A stretch of 64,000 nt of DNA from Nostoc sp. MG11 (GTDB taxonomy: Bacteria > Cyanobacteriota > Cyanobacteriia > Cyanobacteriales > Nostocaceae): the NCBI RefSeq assembly GCF_014904695.1, contig NZ_JACXXN010000002.1, forward strand, positions 186,001 to 250,000, written 5' to 3'. The translations under genes and the position numbers were made by a program. A model generated the notes under the pieces. It had not been told where the DNA came from, did no database searches, and worked only from the letters and a program-made list of their open reading frames with translations. Numbering within the stretch: the stretch's first letter is position 1; each line of letters starts with the position of its first letter. Of this stretch, positions 42,370 to 52,234 are shown piece by piece.

Positions 42370-42873
42370 TTAATTGCCCATTAATAAATGTACATCAGAA
42401 CAGTCTACCTGTTTTATCAGTTCTTTAATTACACACCCGGAAACTGGCTCTACCCAATCTGGGGCAATTTCTGCTAGTGGTACTAATACAAAAGCTCGCT
42501 CCCGCATTCGAGGATGAGGAATTTGGAGGTTTGGCGTCTGCAAAATTAAGTCATCATACAATAACAAATCCAAATCCAAAGTTCTCGGCCCCCAACGTTC
42601 TTGACGAACACGTCCAAATCTTTGTTCAATCCCTAACAAAGTTTCTAGCAACTGCTGGGGTGAAATCTCAACTTGCAAGATGACACAGCCGTTTAAGTAA
42701 TCTGGCTGTGGTGGGCCGACGGCTTTGGTTCTATACCAATGAGATCTGGCTTCTAAGAAAATACCTGGTATTTGAGCTAAAGTCTCTATAGCTGCTTCTA
42801 AGGTTGCCTGGGATTCGCCCAGATTACTACCAAGAGCGAATGCAGTTCGCGATCGCATTACCCTAGATCCCAC
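42370..42873 (-). CDS. folK: HPPK, 6-hydroxymethyl-7,8-dihydropterin pyrophosphokinase
   Basis: 167 residues; transfers pyrophosphate from ATP to the pterin in folate synthesis. Signatures: TAFALGSNLGESQATLEAA, RSHWYRTKAVGPPQPDYLNG, GPRTLDLDLLLYDD (the HPPK signature) and IPHPRMRERAFVLVPLAEIAP. Starts: GTG at 42873 with AAGGA about ten bases upstream, or the ATG at 42858; the first is used here. Cytoplasmic. Confidence 0.92.
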   Translation of the reverse strand: MGSRVMRSRTAFALGSNLGESQATLEAAIETLAQIPGIFLEARSHWYRTKAVGPPQPDYLNGCVILQVEISPQQLLETLLGIEQRFGRVRQERWGPRTLDLDLLLYDDLILQTPNLQIPHPRMRERAFVLVPLAEIAPDWVEPVSGCVIKELIKQVDCSDVHLLMGN

Positions 42874-43123
42874 TTTCAGGATTTCCTTGCGGACACTTGC
42901 CCCTACATATTACAGAAACTTTTAAGCTTTTGATATTCCGAACAATTATTAAAATTGGTATTTTTATTTACAAAAATAAATTCACGAAACCTAAAAAACA
43001 TTATTTTTATAGTCAATTTAGTTCATTATTTATAGGATAGTATACTAACACAAACGTAGTACGCTAACCCCAGGCTTCTCTGATGGCGGTTAGGTCTTAA
43101 CTACTTTGAGGGGAGAAACTGAC

Positions 43124-45514
43124 GTGGCCAAGCTGACCTCCTGGTTCAAGCGCAGACCAGCTAATTTGAGTCACTCTGACCAGGAGCAACCGCGATTGCT
43201 GCCTGATAATCATCATGAAGAGGAATCCACAAATGAGAGCTTACCACCAAAACATCTGGTGCGGGCGAGGCAGTTACTCAGCCAAATGAAAAGCTTATCA
43301 TCTGGGATAAAAGATAGACTGGCAGTGGGCGATAAACCGCTTTATCGTCACATTTGGTTTTGGGCAGGCTTGGGCATAGGTGGTGGGATAGTTGCCGTTA
43401 TCTACGGTATTAGTTCAGTAGATCGAACTTTACCAGATAAAGCTGAACTAAACGCCGTAATTCGAGAGCAAACACTGACTATCAAAGCAGCCAATGGCAA
43501 TATATTACAACAACAAGGCGAAGCGACCAGAGAACAGCTAAAGCTAGAGCAAATACCAGATAACCTGGAAAAAGCCTTTATTGCCTCAGAAGACAGAAGA
43601 TTCCAGCAACACAATGGAGTTGATCCTCAAGGGATTGTCAGAGCTGTTTTGAATAATTTGCGATCACAGAATGTAGTAGAAGGTGGTAGCACCATCACTC
43701 AACAGCTAGCGCGAATTCTTTTCCTCAAACAAGAGCGGACAATCTGGCGCAAACTCAAAGAAGTGCGTCTGGCACAGAAAATGGAGCAAGAATCAACCAA
43801 AGACCAGATTCTAGAGCGTTACCTGAATCTAGTTTATTTGGGAGGTGGAGCTTACGGTGTGGCAGATGCAGCATGGGTGTACTTCAGTAAATCGCCAGAC
43901 CAACTTTCTCTAGCAGAAATGGCAACCATTGCCGGATTAGCTCCCGCTCCCAGCTCATACTCCCCAGACAAAAATCCTGAAGCTGCCAAACAACGGCGAA
44001 ATCTAGTATTGCAGCGAATGCAAGAAGATGGAGTGATTACAGCAGCCCAAAGGCAAGCAGCTGCTCAAGAACCACTCACCTTAAAAAGCAGTATGCCCAA
44101 GCGGCTGCAAGTAGAATCACCCTACTTTACCAGCTATATTCAAAAAGAATTGCCGAAGTACGTTTCTGCCGATGTACTCGCAGGTGGAGGTTTAGTAGTG
44201 GAAACTACCCTAAACCAAGATTGGCAAAAGGTAGCAGAAGAAGCAGTTGCCAAAACCCTGCGAAATCAAGGCCGTTGGGAGAACTTTAAACAAGGTGCAA
44301 TGGTTGCCATTGACCCCCGCAACGGCGAAATTCAGGCAATGGTTGGCGGAAAAGACTTTGGTAAAAATCAGTTTAATCGAGTTACTCAGGCACAACGTCA
44401 ACCAGGATCGACATTCAAAGGGTTTGTATATGCTACAGCGATCGCGATCGGCAAAAACCCCTACGACAGCTACCTAGATGCACCCTATGTAGTAGATGAC
44501 TATGAACCCAAAAATTACGGTGAAACCTTCCGGGGCTGGATGAGTATGCGGGATGCCCTCACCCGTTCCATCAACATAATTGCGGTGAAGGTGTTGATTG
44601 ATGTCGGATTTGAGCCAACCATTAAACTTGCCCGTGATATGGGGATTAAATCTGAACTCAAGCCCACCTACTCCCTAGCTCTTGGCTCGAATGAAGTGAA
44701 TCTGCTAGAGTTAACCAGCGCTTACGGCAGTTTTGCCACTCAAGGATTGCACACAGAAGTTCATGGTATTCGCCGTATCCTCAACCGCCAAGGCAAGGTG
44801 ATCTGGTCATCCGATTTCAAGTCCAAACGGGCCCTTGATGCTGATAGTACCGCCATTATGACCTGGATGCTACGCAACGTTGTGCAAGCGGGCACTGGTG
44901 GTGCTGCTCAATTAAATGATAGACCCGTTGCTGGGAAAACAGGTACTTCTGATGAAGCCCGTGATTTGTGGTTTATTGGCTACATTCCCCAACTGGTAAC
45001 AGGGGTTTGGCTAGGTAACGATGACAACCGCCCCACGTATGGCAGCAGTGGTAGCGCTGCTTACACCTGGCACGAGTTTATGGAAAAAGCGGTAGAAGGG
45101 ATGCCAGTAGAAAAATTCCCCGAACGACCCAAATTAGAAGGACGCAAAGGCACTATCAAAGCGCAGCGGATCAAGCCCGGACGAGTGCTTAATCGCCCTC
45201 TTTCCTCTGATGAATCAGAAAAAGTCAGCTCTGACGATAGCGGCTCATCTAGGAGGCGAAGAAGCAGAAGGAGGTATTCACAAGAAGCGCAACAATCAAA
45301 TGATGATACTCCAAGACGTAGACGGCGGCGCGATCGCACTGAAGAGGCAAGTTCTAGTAATTCTACTTCAGAATCCTCTAGTTCACGGCGACGATCTAGA
45401 CGAGTAGAATCAGATTCTTTGCCACCTCGAAGAACTCGGCGATCATTATCCCCGAACAACACAGGATCGCAACAGTCTTCTTGGCGAGATAGACTCAGAC
45501 CTCCTCAAGAGTGA
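43124..45514 (+). CDS. class A penicillin-binding protein (PBP1A-like) with Ser/Arg-rich tail
   Basis: 796 residues. A cytoplasmic N-terminus, one membrane helix (FWAGLGIGGGIVAVIYGIS), a glycosyltransferase domain (FIASEDRRFQQHNGVDPQGI, GGSTITQQLAR) and a transpeptidase domain with STFK (active Ser), SIN (TRSINIIA) and KTG (AGKTGTSD). It polymerises and crosslinks peptidoglycan in the periplasm. The last hundred residues or so are low-complexity Ser/Arg/Asp (SSRRRRSRRRYSQ, PRRRRRRD). Start: GTG 43124, nine to ten bases after GAGGGGA; the TTG at 43106 overlaps that site. The nearest neighbours do not look related. Confidence 0.92.
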   Translation: MAKLTSWFKRRPANLSHSDQEQPRLLPDNHHEEESTNESLPPKHLVRARQLLSQMKSLSSGIKDRLAVGDKPLYRHIWFWAGLGIGGGIVAVIYGISSVDRTLPDKAELNAVIREQTLTIKAANGNILQQQGEATREQLKLEQIPDNLEKAFIASEDRRFQQHNGVDPQGIVRAVLNNLRSQNVVEGGSTITQQLARILFLKQERTIWRKLKEVRLAQKMEQESTKDQILERYLNLVYLGGGAYGVADAAWVYFSKSPDQLSLAEMATIAGLAPAPSSYSPDKNPEAAKQRRNLVLQRMQEDGVITAAQRQAAAQEPLTLKSSMPKRLQVESPYFTSYIQKELPKYVSADVLAGGGLVVETTLNQDWQKVAEEAVAKTLRNQGRWENFKQGAMVAIDPRNGEIQAMVGGKDFGKNQFNRVTQAQRQPGSTFKGFVYATAIAIGKNPYDSYLDAPYVVDDYEPKNYGETFRGWMSMRDALTRSINIIAVKVLIDVGFEPTIKLARDMGIKSELKPTYSLALGSNEVNLLELTSAYGSFATQGLHTEVHGIRRILNRQGKVIWSSDFKSKRALDADSTAIMTWMLRNVVQAGTGGAAQLNDRPVAGKTGTSDEARDLWFIGYIPQLVTGVWLGNDDNRPTYGSSGSAAYTWHEFMEKAVEGMPVEKFPERPKLEGRKGTIKAQRIKPGRVLNRPLSSDESEKVSSDDSGSSRRRRSRRRYSQEAQQSNDDTPRRRRRRDRTEEASSSNSTSESSSSRRRSRRVESDSLPPRRTRRSLSPNNTGSQQSSWRDRLRPPQE

Positions 45515-45818
45515 GGGGAGTAAGGGAATGGGAGCAATACGTTTCGGTTAAGGGGGAAAGGGGAAAGGCTCAAATTTCCCCCTTGCTCTTTAACCTTTTT
45601 CTAGGTAATAACGAAGCTAAGAAGTATTTATAACGAAAAGTATTAAGAGTGGGAGAGTGAAGGAGTGGAAGATAATTTTGAAAACTCCCCCTCTTGTCTT
45701 CCCCTCCTTTGGATTAATGCAATATCTACCTATTTGCTCAAACTTGGGGAGGATGTTAAGTGATATTCTCGTTTTATAGTGTCTTAACAAGTGTTATCTA
45801 ACGCAGGAGAATATACTC
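45515..45818. other. spacer with G/C-run repeats
   Basis: 304 bases. GGGGGAAAGGGGAAAGG (about 45555-45571) and TTTCCCCCTTGCTCTTTAAC could pair as a terminator for the penicillin-binding protein gene. A second purine-rich/pyrimidine-rich pair (45650-45715) may be a further dispersed repeat. AGGAGA precedes the next ATG. Confidence 0.45.
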
Positions 45819-46046
45819 ATGCATTTATTTATGCAAACAGCAGCGGATGCTGCCGCCAATGCCCCGCATTTTCCCTATGCTTTTACCTTGGTCTATGTCG
45901 TTGGTTTTATTGCTGCTGTAACCATTGGTTCAATTGCTTGGTATAACTCAAAACGCCCCGCAGGTTGGGAAAGCAAAGAGCGTCCTGACTTTGTACCTAA
46001 GGTTGAAAAAGAAGAGACTCCGGGTCTGGGAGAACCGAAGTCATAA
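45819..46046 (+). CDS. small membrane protein, probable photosystem II assembly protein Psb35-like
   Basis: 75 residues with one transmembrane helix (FTLVYVVGFIAAVTIGSIAW) preceded by a short Ala-rich lumenal or periplasmic segment and followed by a conserved-looking hydrophilic tail (YNSKRPAGWESKERPD). Small cyanobacterial proteins of this layout include Psb35, which stabilises the CP47 assembly module. The match is from memory of the family and not certain. CAGGAGA lies about 10 bases before the ATG. It is alone, followed by ATTAGTC heptamers. Confidence 0.6.
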   Translation: MHLFMQTAADAAANAPHFPYAFTLVYVVGFIAAVTIGSIAWYNSKRPAGWESKERPDFVPKVEKEETPGLGEPKS

Positions 46047-46080
46047 TTTAGTCATTAGTCATTAGTCATTAGTCATTAGA
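46047..46080. repeat. ATTAGTC heptamer repeat
   Basis: Four to five tandem 7-bp units (GTCATTA) directly after the small membrane protein gene's stop. Same heptamer as at the trpB stop. Confidence 0.8.
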
Positions 46081-46101
46081 CTATAGACTTTTGACTATGA
46101 T

Positions 46102-46524
46102 TTAGTTTTGAACTTCAACCCAACGACGGTAAAGCTTTTGAATTTGCTTGAGAAGCACTGTATAAGCTGGTTGAGTTGACTCATTAGCCTTCGCTAAATC
46201 CTGTAATTTCGTCAGAAGTCTTGCTTCTTCTGTCGCTACTTCTCCATCGCTGTAAATTAATCCGCTGATGGCTTCAATTAAGTTTTCACAATCTTCAAGG
46301 CTGGGGCGATCGCCTAGATACTCCGCTACCCAGTCATAGCACTCTTGTGGCTGTACCGGAACTAATTCGTATAGCCAAGGCTTAATTTCTGGATCGGTAG
46401 CCAAACCTTTTGCTTGGGCTATTTCGCGCAGATATTGCCGTTCTTCTGGTTGGATTCTGCCATCAATCCAAGCAGCTCCTATTAAGATTTTAACTAAGTT
46501 TTTCACATTAGACTGAGTAACCAT
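46102..46524 (-). CDS. TerB family protein
   Basis: 140 residues, all helical, with the TerB pattern of two duplicated acidic metal-binding regions: LIGAAWIDGRIQPEERQYLREIA and the later ISGLIYSDGEVATEEARLL. TerB-fold proteins bind divalent metal and are linked to tellurite resistance or membrane stress. Stand-alone cyanobacterial members have no assigned role. It is downstream of rsmB on the same strand, about 55 bases away. Confidence 0.8.
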   Translation of the reverse strand: MVTQSNVKNLVKILIGAAWIDGRIQPEERQYLREIAQAKGLATDPEIKPWLYELVPVQPQECYDWVAEYLGDRPSLEDCENLIEAISGLIYSDGEVATEEARLLTKLQDLAKANESTQPAYTVLLKQIQKLYRRWVEVQN

Positions 46525-46581
46525 TGCTGCCTCCTCTGGTAGATTCGGGCCTCAATCAAATAGTACAATCCCAAGCAGTAT

Positions 46582-47928
46582 TCATTCGTAATTATTGGTT
46601 TTTCTTAAGCGCACCATAAAGAAGCCATCCATGTCCTGTTGCTGAGGCCAGACTTTAAACCAACCTTGAGGTGTGGTATAAGCATAAAGTAAATCAACAT
46701 TGGGAGACTCAATTTGCCAACCAGGTGACTCAGCTAAAAATTCTGAAATAACTTCTTCGTTTTCTGCTGGATGCAGTGTACAGGTGGCATAAACAAGTAC
46801 ACCACCATGTTTGATAAAAGTCGATGTATGTGATATGAGTTCTCTCTGGAGCATCGAAAGTTCCTGGACAGATTTTGGAGTCTGTCGCCAACGAGCATCA
46901 GCATGACGGTGCAGGGTTCCCAAACCAGAGCATGGAGCATCAAGTAATACGCGGTCTGCGATGTTCTGAAACTGAGTGAAGTGGCGGCTATCACCAGTGC
47001 AAACTTGTATAGATTGCAAATTCAGCCGTTGAGAATTTTCTTGGAGTTTACGAAGCCGAGAGGGAGTGCGATCGCAAGCCCAAATTTGCCCTTTATCTGC
47101 CATTAACTCAGCTAAGTGAGTTGTTTTACCCCCTGGTGCAGCACAAGCATCAATTACTATTTCACCTGGTTGAGGATCGAGCAAATGGCCCACTAATTGA
47201 GCGCTACTATCTTGTACAGTCCACCAACCCTCGTTGAAGCCAGGTAGTTTTTGAATTGGCCCAGAACTACCAATCAATCTTAACGCTTGAGGCAACTTGG
47301 ATCGCCGTACTAAAACACCAGCAGATTGCAAAGCCGCCTCAACTTCCTCAATTGAAGTGCGAAGCGGGTTGATTCGTAAGTCAATTGTTGGTGACTGGTT
47401 CATCCATTCACATAGTTGTTCTGTCTGTGTGAAACCTAGTTGTTCAAACCATACTTGAATAATCCAGTCAGGAAAGCTGTGTAAAATGCCCAAGCGTTCC
47501 ACGGGGTTTTCTGGAAGTTGTAGAGGATCTCCTCCTCTGTGTTCTACAAGACGGATATACTGCCGCAATAAACCATTCACAAAACCTGCAAGTCCAGAAA
47601 AACGGTTTTCTTTAGCTAGTTGGACAGTAGTATTTACAGCCGCAGAATCGGGAATACGCTCTTGATAGCGTAATTGGTATAAGCCTAGATGTAAGATAGT
47701 GCGGAGGTCTGGATGTTGTTGATGAGATTTCTTGTTAGCGATTTGGTCGATCAGGGTATCAAGGGTGCGTTGCCTCCTGACAGTGCCATAAACTAATTCT
47801 GTCACTAGACGGCGATCGCTATCTTGCAAATTAGCTTTTTGCAGCACTCTGTCTAAGGCAACATCAGCATAAGCCCCCTTGTGAACGTCTCGCAAGGCGA
47901 TAAAAGCTAGTTGACGGGTATTTGTCAT
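46582..47928 (-). CDS. rsmB: 16S rRNA (cytosine-967-C5) methyltransferase
   Basis: 448 residues. An N-terminal NusB-like RNA-binding domain (RQLAFIALRDVHKGAYADVA) is followed by the Rossmann methyltransferase: SAM motif DACAAPGGKTTHLAELM, DAPCSGLGTLHRHAD (first catalytic Cys region) and YATCTLHPAENEEV (second). It methylates C967 of 16S rRNA. The ORF could start at ATG 47961, adding 11 residues (MLNVQARYNIF), but family members begin at the MTNTRQLAF methionine, 47928. Cytoplasmic housekeeping gene. Confidence 0.92.
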   Translation of the reverse strand: MTNTRQLAFIALRDVHKGAYADVALDRVLQKANLQDSDRRLVTELVYGTVRRQRTLDTLIDQIANKKSHQQHPDLRTILHLGLYQLRYQERIPDSAAVNTTVQLAKENRFSGLAGFVNGLLRQYIRLVEHRGGDPLQLPENPVERLGILHSFPDWIIQVWFEQLGFTQTEQLCEWMNQSPTIDLRINPLRTSIEEVEAALQSAGVLVRRSKLPQALRLIGSSGPIQKLPGFNEGWWTVQDSSAQLVGHLLDPQPGEIVIDACAAPGGKTTHLAELMADKGQIWACDRTPSRLRKLQENSQRLNLQSIQVCTGDSRHFTQFQNIADRVLLDAPCSGLGTLHRHADARWRQTPKSVQELSMLQRELISHTSTFIKHGGVLVYATCTLHPAENEEVISEFLAESPGWQIESPNVDLLYAYTTPQGWFKVWPQQQDMDGFFMVRLRKTNNYE

Positions 47929-48296
47929 GAAAATATTATACCTAGCTTGAACATTGAGCATTCGGCATAGAGATTTTCATCTTTTGTTGTGAGTGCAACT
48001 CACGGCGTCTCTTGCAAAACTTTTTGCTGTGTTTATCTGTGGTTCATTTTTCACTGATTCGCATTTTTGCAAGAAGTTTATTTAAGGTGTTGAATTTGAG
48101 CTATCTCTTTTGTGAGGATATGAAAATTTTGAATTTTTAAAACAATTTATTTACATTTTGACAATAGCAAAAGCCCCCTTTGAGTTACAGGGAGCTTAAA
48201 AATAAACTTTATACCTGGACGGCAAACTCACTCTACCCAAAGATTAAGCATATTTATAAGCCAGAGTTATATCATTATCAATACCAATAACAGACG
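47929..48296. other. spacer between rsmB and invertase genes
   Basis: About 370 bases, AT-rich. GCAAAAGCCCCCTTTGAG ... CAGGGAGCTT can form a weak hairpin near 48170-48200, possibly the terminator of the minus-strand invertase gene. Otherwise nothing is recognised. Confidence 0.4.
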
Positions 48297-49745
48297 CTAT
48301 CGAGACATATATGGATCTACGCTGGCGATTTCAAACTCACACGCTCTAGAAACAACTTCTGGGGGTAATTTATCAAAACTAACCAGTGGTAAATAACTGG
48401 GGTTTGCCATCAGTTCTTTTGCTAATAAAAACCCAGTGATTGTCCAAGTTTGATATTTCCTAGCTTGTTTGCCAATCAGTCGCCCTTTCTTCCCATCGTA
48501 ATACTCTGGCCATTCATCTTCACTCAACCGTGTTTGGGCAATTTCAATAGCCTTTCTTGCCAAACCTGTTTTATTGGTTTTTACGGATGCGGCTGCTAAC
48601 ATCCACATTAAAACTGGCCAACTACCAGCATTATGATACGACCAAGGTATATTTTTGGGGTCGCATCCAGTTACAATTCTGTACTCTTCATGTTCCAAAG
48701 CTGGGAAACAAATTTTCATTGGCATATCTCCCACTAAGTCATCCCATCGATCCTCAATGAGAGTCATAATCGCTTGTGACTGTTCTTCAGTAGCCAGGTC
48801 TGAAATGATCGCCATCAAGTTTCCTAGTGAAAAGAAACGAGTATCTAGCTGTGATGGGCCAACATTACCAGCTAGATAACCACCTTTTTTTGGCAGCCAT
48901 TTATCTAATTCATAATAGGGAACTGAGTCTACATATATATTGAATAAATTTACAGCAGCCTTGCCATATTCTTCACTTTTGAAGCGATAAATTGCATTCA
49001 GACGATTAATATCTATCCAATAATGCTGGCGTATATGAGCACATAATAGAGGTAAGCGATTATCAATAGCTCCAACAATATCGTGATTGCCCTGACAAAT
49101 TAGTAGCTCACGAGATGCCCGCAAAGCCGCATAAAATAGAACTTGAAGTTCTAGAGGATGCCCATAGATACCCATACGACGGTCAATCATACAAGCACCA
49201 TCTGGAACCAACAGTGTTGGATACATATCAAAACGATTTGCTAAGCAGATTTCCATGATTAGCTTGATACCGTTTTGAAATTCCGGTTGATAGGCTAGAG
49301 AAAAATCTTTTGTAGCAACTACATAAGCACGCAATAAGATAATCCACCATAGACAGGAATCAACTGGTGTAACTCTGGCGATCGCATGTTCACCAAAGTC
49401 AGCTTCTAAATATTCTTGCCCATTATCTGAGACAACTTTAAAGCTAGCTGGTATTAATCCTCGTCCAGGCTTATACGCATCTAATGCCCTTTCTTTAGGC
49501 TGTAACTTTAAGGTTTCTTCTAGAAAATTGCGAACAATATCTGTTCTACCTTTAATCAGAAAAATGAGGGCTGAAGAGACAAAATCCCGAATAAAGCACT
49601 GGTCATAATTAAGTGCTTCTACAGATGCATCATAGGCAGCTACCGTACCCACAGGGCGTCCTTGATAGTAAAGAATTGACTTTTCTAATGCTTCCCACGC
49701 TTCTATTTCTATATTTTTAGTTGTTTCTATTTCATTTAGTTGCAT
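48297..49745 (-). CDS. invA: alkaline/neutral invertase, GH100
   Basis: 482 residues of the (alpha/alpha)6 GH100 family; hydrolyses sucrose to glucose and fructose in the cytosol. Catalytic residues fall at exactly the positions known for the Anabaena InvA enzyme: Asp188 ([12 protein letters not shown]) and Glu414 ([10 protein letters not shown]). Other conserved stretches are [32 protein letters not shown] and [18 protein letters not shown]. Complete. In filamentous cyanobacteria this enzyme links sucrose breakdown to heterocyst nitrogen fixation. A long AT-rich upstream region (1 kb) may hold its regulation. Confidence 0.94.
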   Translation of the reverse strand: MQLNEIETTKNIEIEAWEALEKSILYYQGRPVGTVAAYDASVEALNYDQCFIRDFVSSALIFLIKGRTDIVRNFLEETLKLQPKERALDAYKPGRGLIPASFKVVSDNGQEYLEADFGEHAIARVTPVDSCLWWIILLRAYVVATKDFSLAYQPEFQNGIKLIMEICLANRFDMYPTLLVPDGACMIDRRMGIYGHPLELQVLFYAALRASRELLICQGNHDIVGAIDNRLPLLCAHIRQHYWIDINRLNAIYRFKSEEYGKAAVNLFNIYVDSVPYYELDKWLPKKGGYLAGNVGPSQLDTRFFSLGNLMAIISDLATEEQSQAIMTLIEDRWDDLVGDMPMKICFPALEHEEYRIVTGCDPKNIPWSYHNAGSWPVLMWMLAAASVKTNKTGLARKAIEIAQTRLSEDEWPEYYDGKKGRLIGKQARKYQTWTITGFLLAKELMANPSYLPLVSFDKLPPEVVSRACEFEIASVDPYMSR

Positions 49746-50765
49746 CGCCAGAATAACTCCATTTGGGTTGTGAACTTTTAGTAGATGCGCTTTTATTTAT
49801 TATTTTTGCCACTCTCACAATTACTAGGATGATTTTTTGGAATAGCAAATATAATTATTTCAAAAGTTAGTCCAGCAACAACAGCTAAAGCTGCTTATTT
49901 TTATGCAGTTTGATTTACTGTCTGTTTGCTTTTAATCAGCTATCCTTTTGGTGAATTACAGTTGTTGTTATTCAACCAAGCATTAACATGATTACTAAAA
50001 ACAGTCATGCAAGATAAATTTTTAGACTATTTCTTATTTTGTTTTCATGTCCGGCATCTTTGCTTGATCAAACAAAAACATATCTCCGGCACTGTTTAAG
50101 TTTCACGTTAAGCTTAAACGACACTCAGGATATTTGCTTAAGCAGGATTTAGTTTTTGAGACTAGAAATTAAATTATTCCCCTATGACTTAATAATTTAT
50201 AACTTTTTTTCAGAATATGCAATAAGAGAGCTTGAATTATTTAAGATGTCAATACTTCTGAAGGGCTATATATTTTACCTTACTGTTTTATTCTATGGGG
50301 AGCTTAGGCAAGTAAAATCAAAAAAGGTAAAGTAATCAGGAGTAAAAACAGCTTACAGCTTTATATCACGTTCTAGAAAGCGACTGAAGCCTAAAAAAGT
50401 GGAAATAAGCTAATTTTTCAAACAATAACAAAACCTTAATCATTGAACTTAAAGAATCGTAATGATGCTGGAGGAAGATTTGAGTGAGTAATTTTGCTCA
50501 AGTTAAAAAGTAAGCAGGTGCAACAGCCTCTTGTATAGATCCTTGGCTTAGTTATCCAGGTATTGTTCACTTTTTTGGGATGATGTAATTTTGTCAGCTT
50601 TTATATGTAAAGAACTGTAACTTGCTACACTAATATCTGCATTGAAGGAATGTAGTAGATATTTTTGTAGAAGCGTAGCCGCGCAGAAGTGAGGGGGTTG
50701 CAGTCTTCTCTACAAGAGGCTGCGCCAACGCCGAATACGCCTAATGTCCATTCAAGACAACGATC
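49746..50765. other. 1-kb AT-rich intergenic region between divergent invA and DUF547 genes
   Basis: No ORF above background on either strand. Near its right end (about 50660-50745) is a dispersed GC-richer repeat (GCGTAGCCGCGCAGAAG ... GCTGCGCCAACGCC) like those at 59.2 and 62.1 kb. The length is notable and could hide a small RNA, but nothing specific supports one. Confidence 0.5.
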
Positions 50766-51467
50766 ATGATTGATTTTGAACTTTGGGATACGTTACTTCG
50801 TCAGTATGTTGATCAGCAGGGTCGTGTAAACTATCTTGCTTGGAAAACAGAGCAACCCCAAGTGCTGGCTGATTGGTTATCGAGTCTAAAGCAGTTGCAT
50901 CTTGAATCAAATTCCCAGCCTTTAGAGGAATTGGCATTGTGGATCAATCTTTACAATGCGTTTACTATCTCGACGATTTTGGAACGATACCCGCTCAAAT
51001 CAATTCGTCCAAAAATTCTAGGGGTTCCTAACTGGCTTGGTTTCCTATGGTTCTTCCAACGTCGGGTTTATGAAGTTTTTGGCAAGCATTATAGTTTAGC
51101 TCAAATCGAGAACCAAATTCTGCGAGACAAATTGCAAGAGCCACGAATTCATTTCTCAATTGTCTGTGCTTCGGTTGGTTGTCCGTTACTGCGGGTAGGA
51201 GCTTACTTTCCTGAGCAAGTCATTGAGCAGTTAAATGAAGATGCTCGTCGCTTTATTAACAATCCTGAAAAAGTCCGTTACGATTCCCTAAGCAAAACGC
51301 TCTACTGTAGCAAAATATTCAAGTGGTATCGTCAAGACTTCTTAAAGGTTGCGCCCTCTATTCCAGAATATATTCGTTCTTACCTGGAAACAGACTTGCC
51401 CTTAACTGCTGCAACGCCGATTTCCTATCTCTACTATGACTGGAGCCTTAATCAGCGAATATCTTGA
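50766..51467 (+). CDS. DUF547 domain protein
   Basis: 233 residues, no signal peptide. DUF547 hallmarks: LALWINLYNAFTISTILERYP, LAQIENQILRDKLQEPRIHF, VCASVGCPLLRVGAYFPEQV (a conserved Cys pair) and CSKIFKWYRQDF. The Cys and His positions recall a papain-like fold, but activity is unproven. Its 3' end overlaps the convergent glycosyltransferase gene by 16 bases; the two families are often neighbours in cyanobacteria. Confidence 0.85.
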   Translation: MIDFELWDTLLRQYVDQQGRVNYLAWKTEQPQVLADWLSSLKQLHLESNSQPLEELALWINLYNAFTISTILERYPLKSIRPKILGVPNWLGFLWFFQRRVYEVFGKHYSLAQIENQILRDKLQEPRIHFSIVCASVGCPLLRVGAYFPEQVIEQLNEDARRFINNPEKVRYDSLSKTLYCSKIFKWYRQDFLKVAPSIPEYIRSYLETDLPLTAATPISYLYYDWSLNQRIS

Positions 51468-52207
51468 TAAAACTGCTTGAGATAGGTTGCTCTGACACCA
51501 ATACCCCACAAAAGACCAATGTACAGATAAATTGCCGTAGCTTTCCAGCTACCCCATTTCGCCACACGCCGATCAGAACTTTGAACGATCCGGTTCACCT
51601 GATAAATACGTCCTTTTTTCACTAATTTAAGGCATAAATCTCCATCTTCCATAATTGGCAATGCCTCATCAAATCCACCACAATCCCAAAAATCAGTTCG
51701 ACGGCAGAACATTACCTGATCTCCAAACAAAAGGCGCAATCCTTTAAAAAACAGGTGAGGTTTAAACAGTAATGGTGCGTAGTAGGTTTTGAGATAATTA
51801 TGTAGGGAGATGCCCCAACGAGTTGTTTGAGATCCTGTCATTAGAGAAATAAACCCTCCACAAGCAACTGTTGGATTTGCCAGAGTTTGCTCGATTACAG
51901 CAATGAGATCATCCGGTATCCAAGTGTCTGCATGAAGAAAGCAAAGGATATCTCCAGTTGCATCTGATGCTCCGTGGTTCATTTGAATAGAACGTCCACG
52001 CTGCTGACAGGAGAGAACTTGTATATTTAGCGCCTGATTGAACGACTCAATATTTTGCTTTGCGATCGCTACTGTCTCATCTTCGCTACCACCATCCACT
52101 ACTATCACCTCTTTAGCAGGCGGATTAAGTAAAGTCAGTAGGCGCAATATACGCCCTAAGCTGGCTGCTTCATTTAAAGTAGGAATGACAATCGAAACTT
52201 GAGACAT
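51452..52207 (-). CDS. family 2 glycosyltransferase, TIGR04283 type
   Basis: 251 residues of GT-A fold: VSIVIPTLNEAASLGRILRLL, VIVVDGGSEDETVAIA, DILCFLHADTWIPDD (DxD-like HAD) and FDEALPIMEDGDLCLKL. The C-terminus contains one hydrophobic helix (KATAIYLYIGLLWGIGV), suggesting membrane contact. The TIGR04283 family is associated with radical-SAM and arsenosugar loci, but no radical SAM or arsenic gene is present here. Convergent with DUF547 and downstream of the acyltransferase (27 bases), with which it may form an operon. Confidence 0.83.
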   Translation of the reverse strand: MSQVSIVIPTLNEAASLGRILRLLTLLNPPAKEVIVVDGGSEDETVAIAKQNIESFNQALNIQVLSCQQRGRSIQMNHGASDATGDILCFLHADTWIPDDLIAVIEQTLANPTVACGGFISLMTGSQTTRWGISLHNYLKTYYAPLLFKPHLFFKGLRLLFGDQVMFCRRTDFWDCGGFDEALPIMEDGDLCLKLVKKGRIYQVNRIVQSSDRRVAKWGSWKATAIYLYIGLLWGIGVRATYLKQFYQDIR

Positions 52208-52234
52208 GCAGCTTAAGTAGTTTTATTGCTGCTT

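Noticed and set aside
45061-45462. 133-codon antisense ORF at the 3' end of the PBP gene
   Set aside because: Low-complexity Leu/Glu/Arg translation that mirrors the Arg/Ser-rich tail on the other strand.
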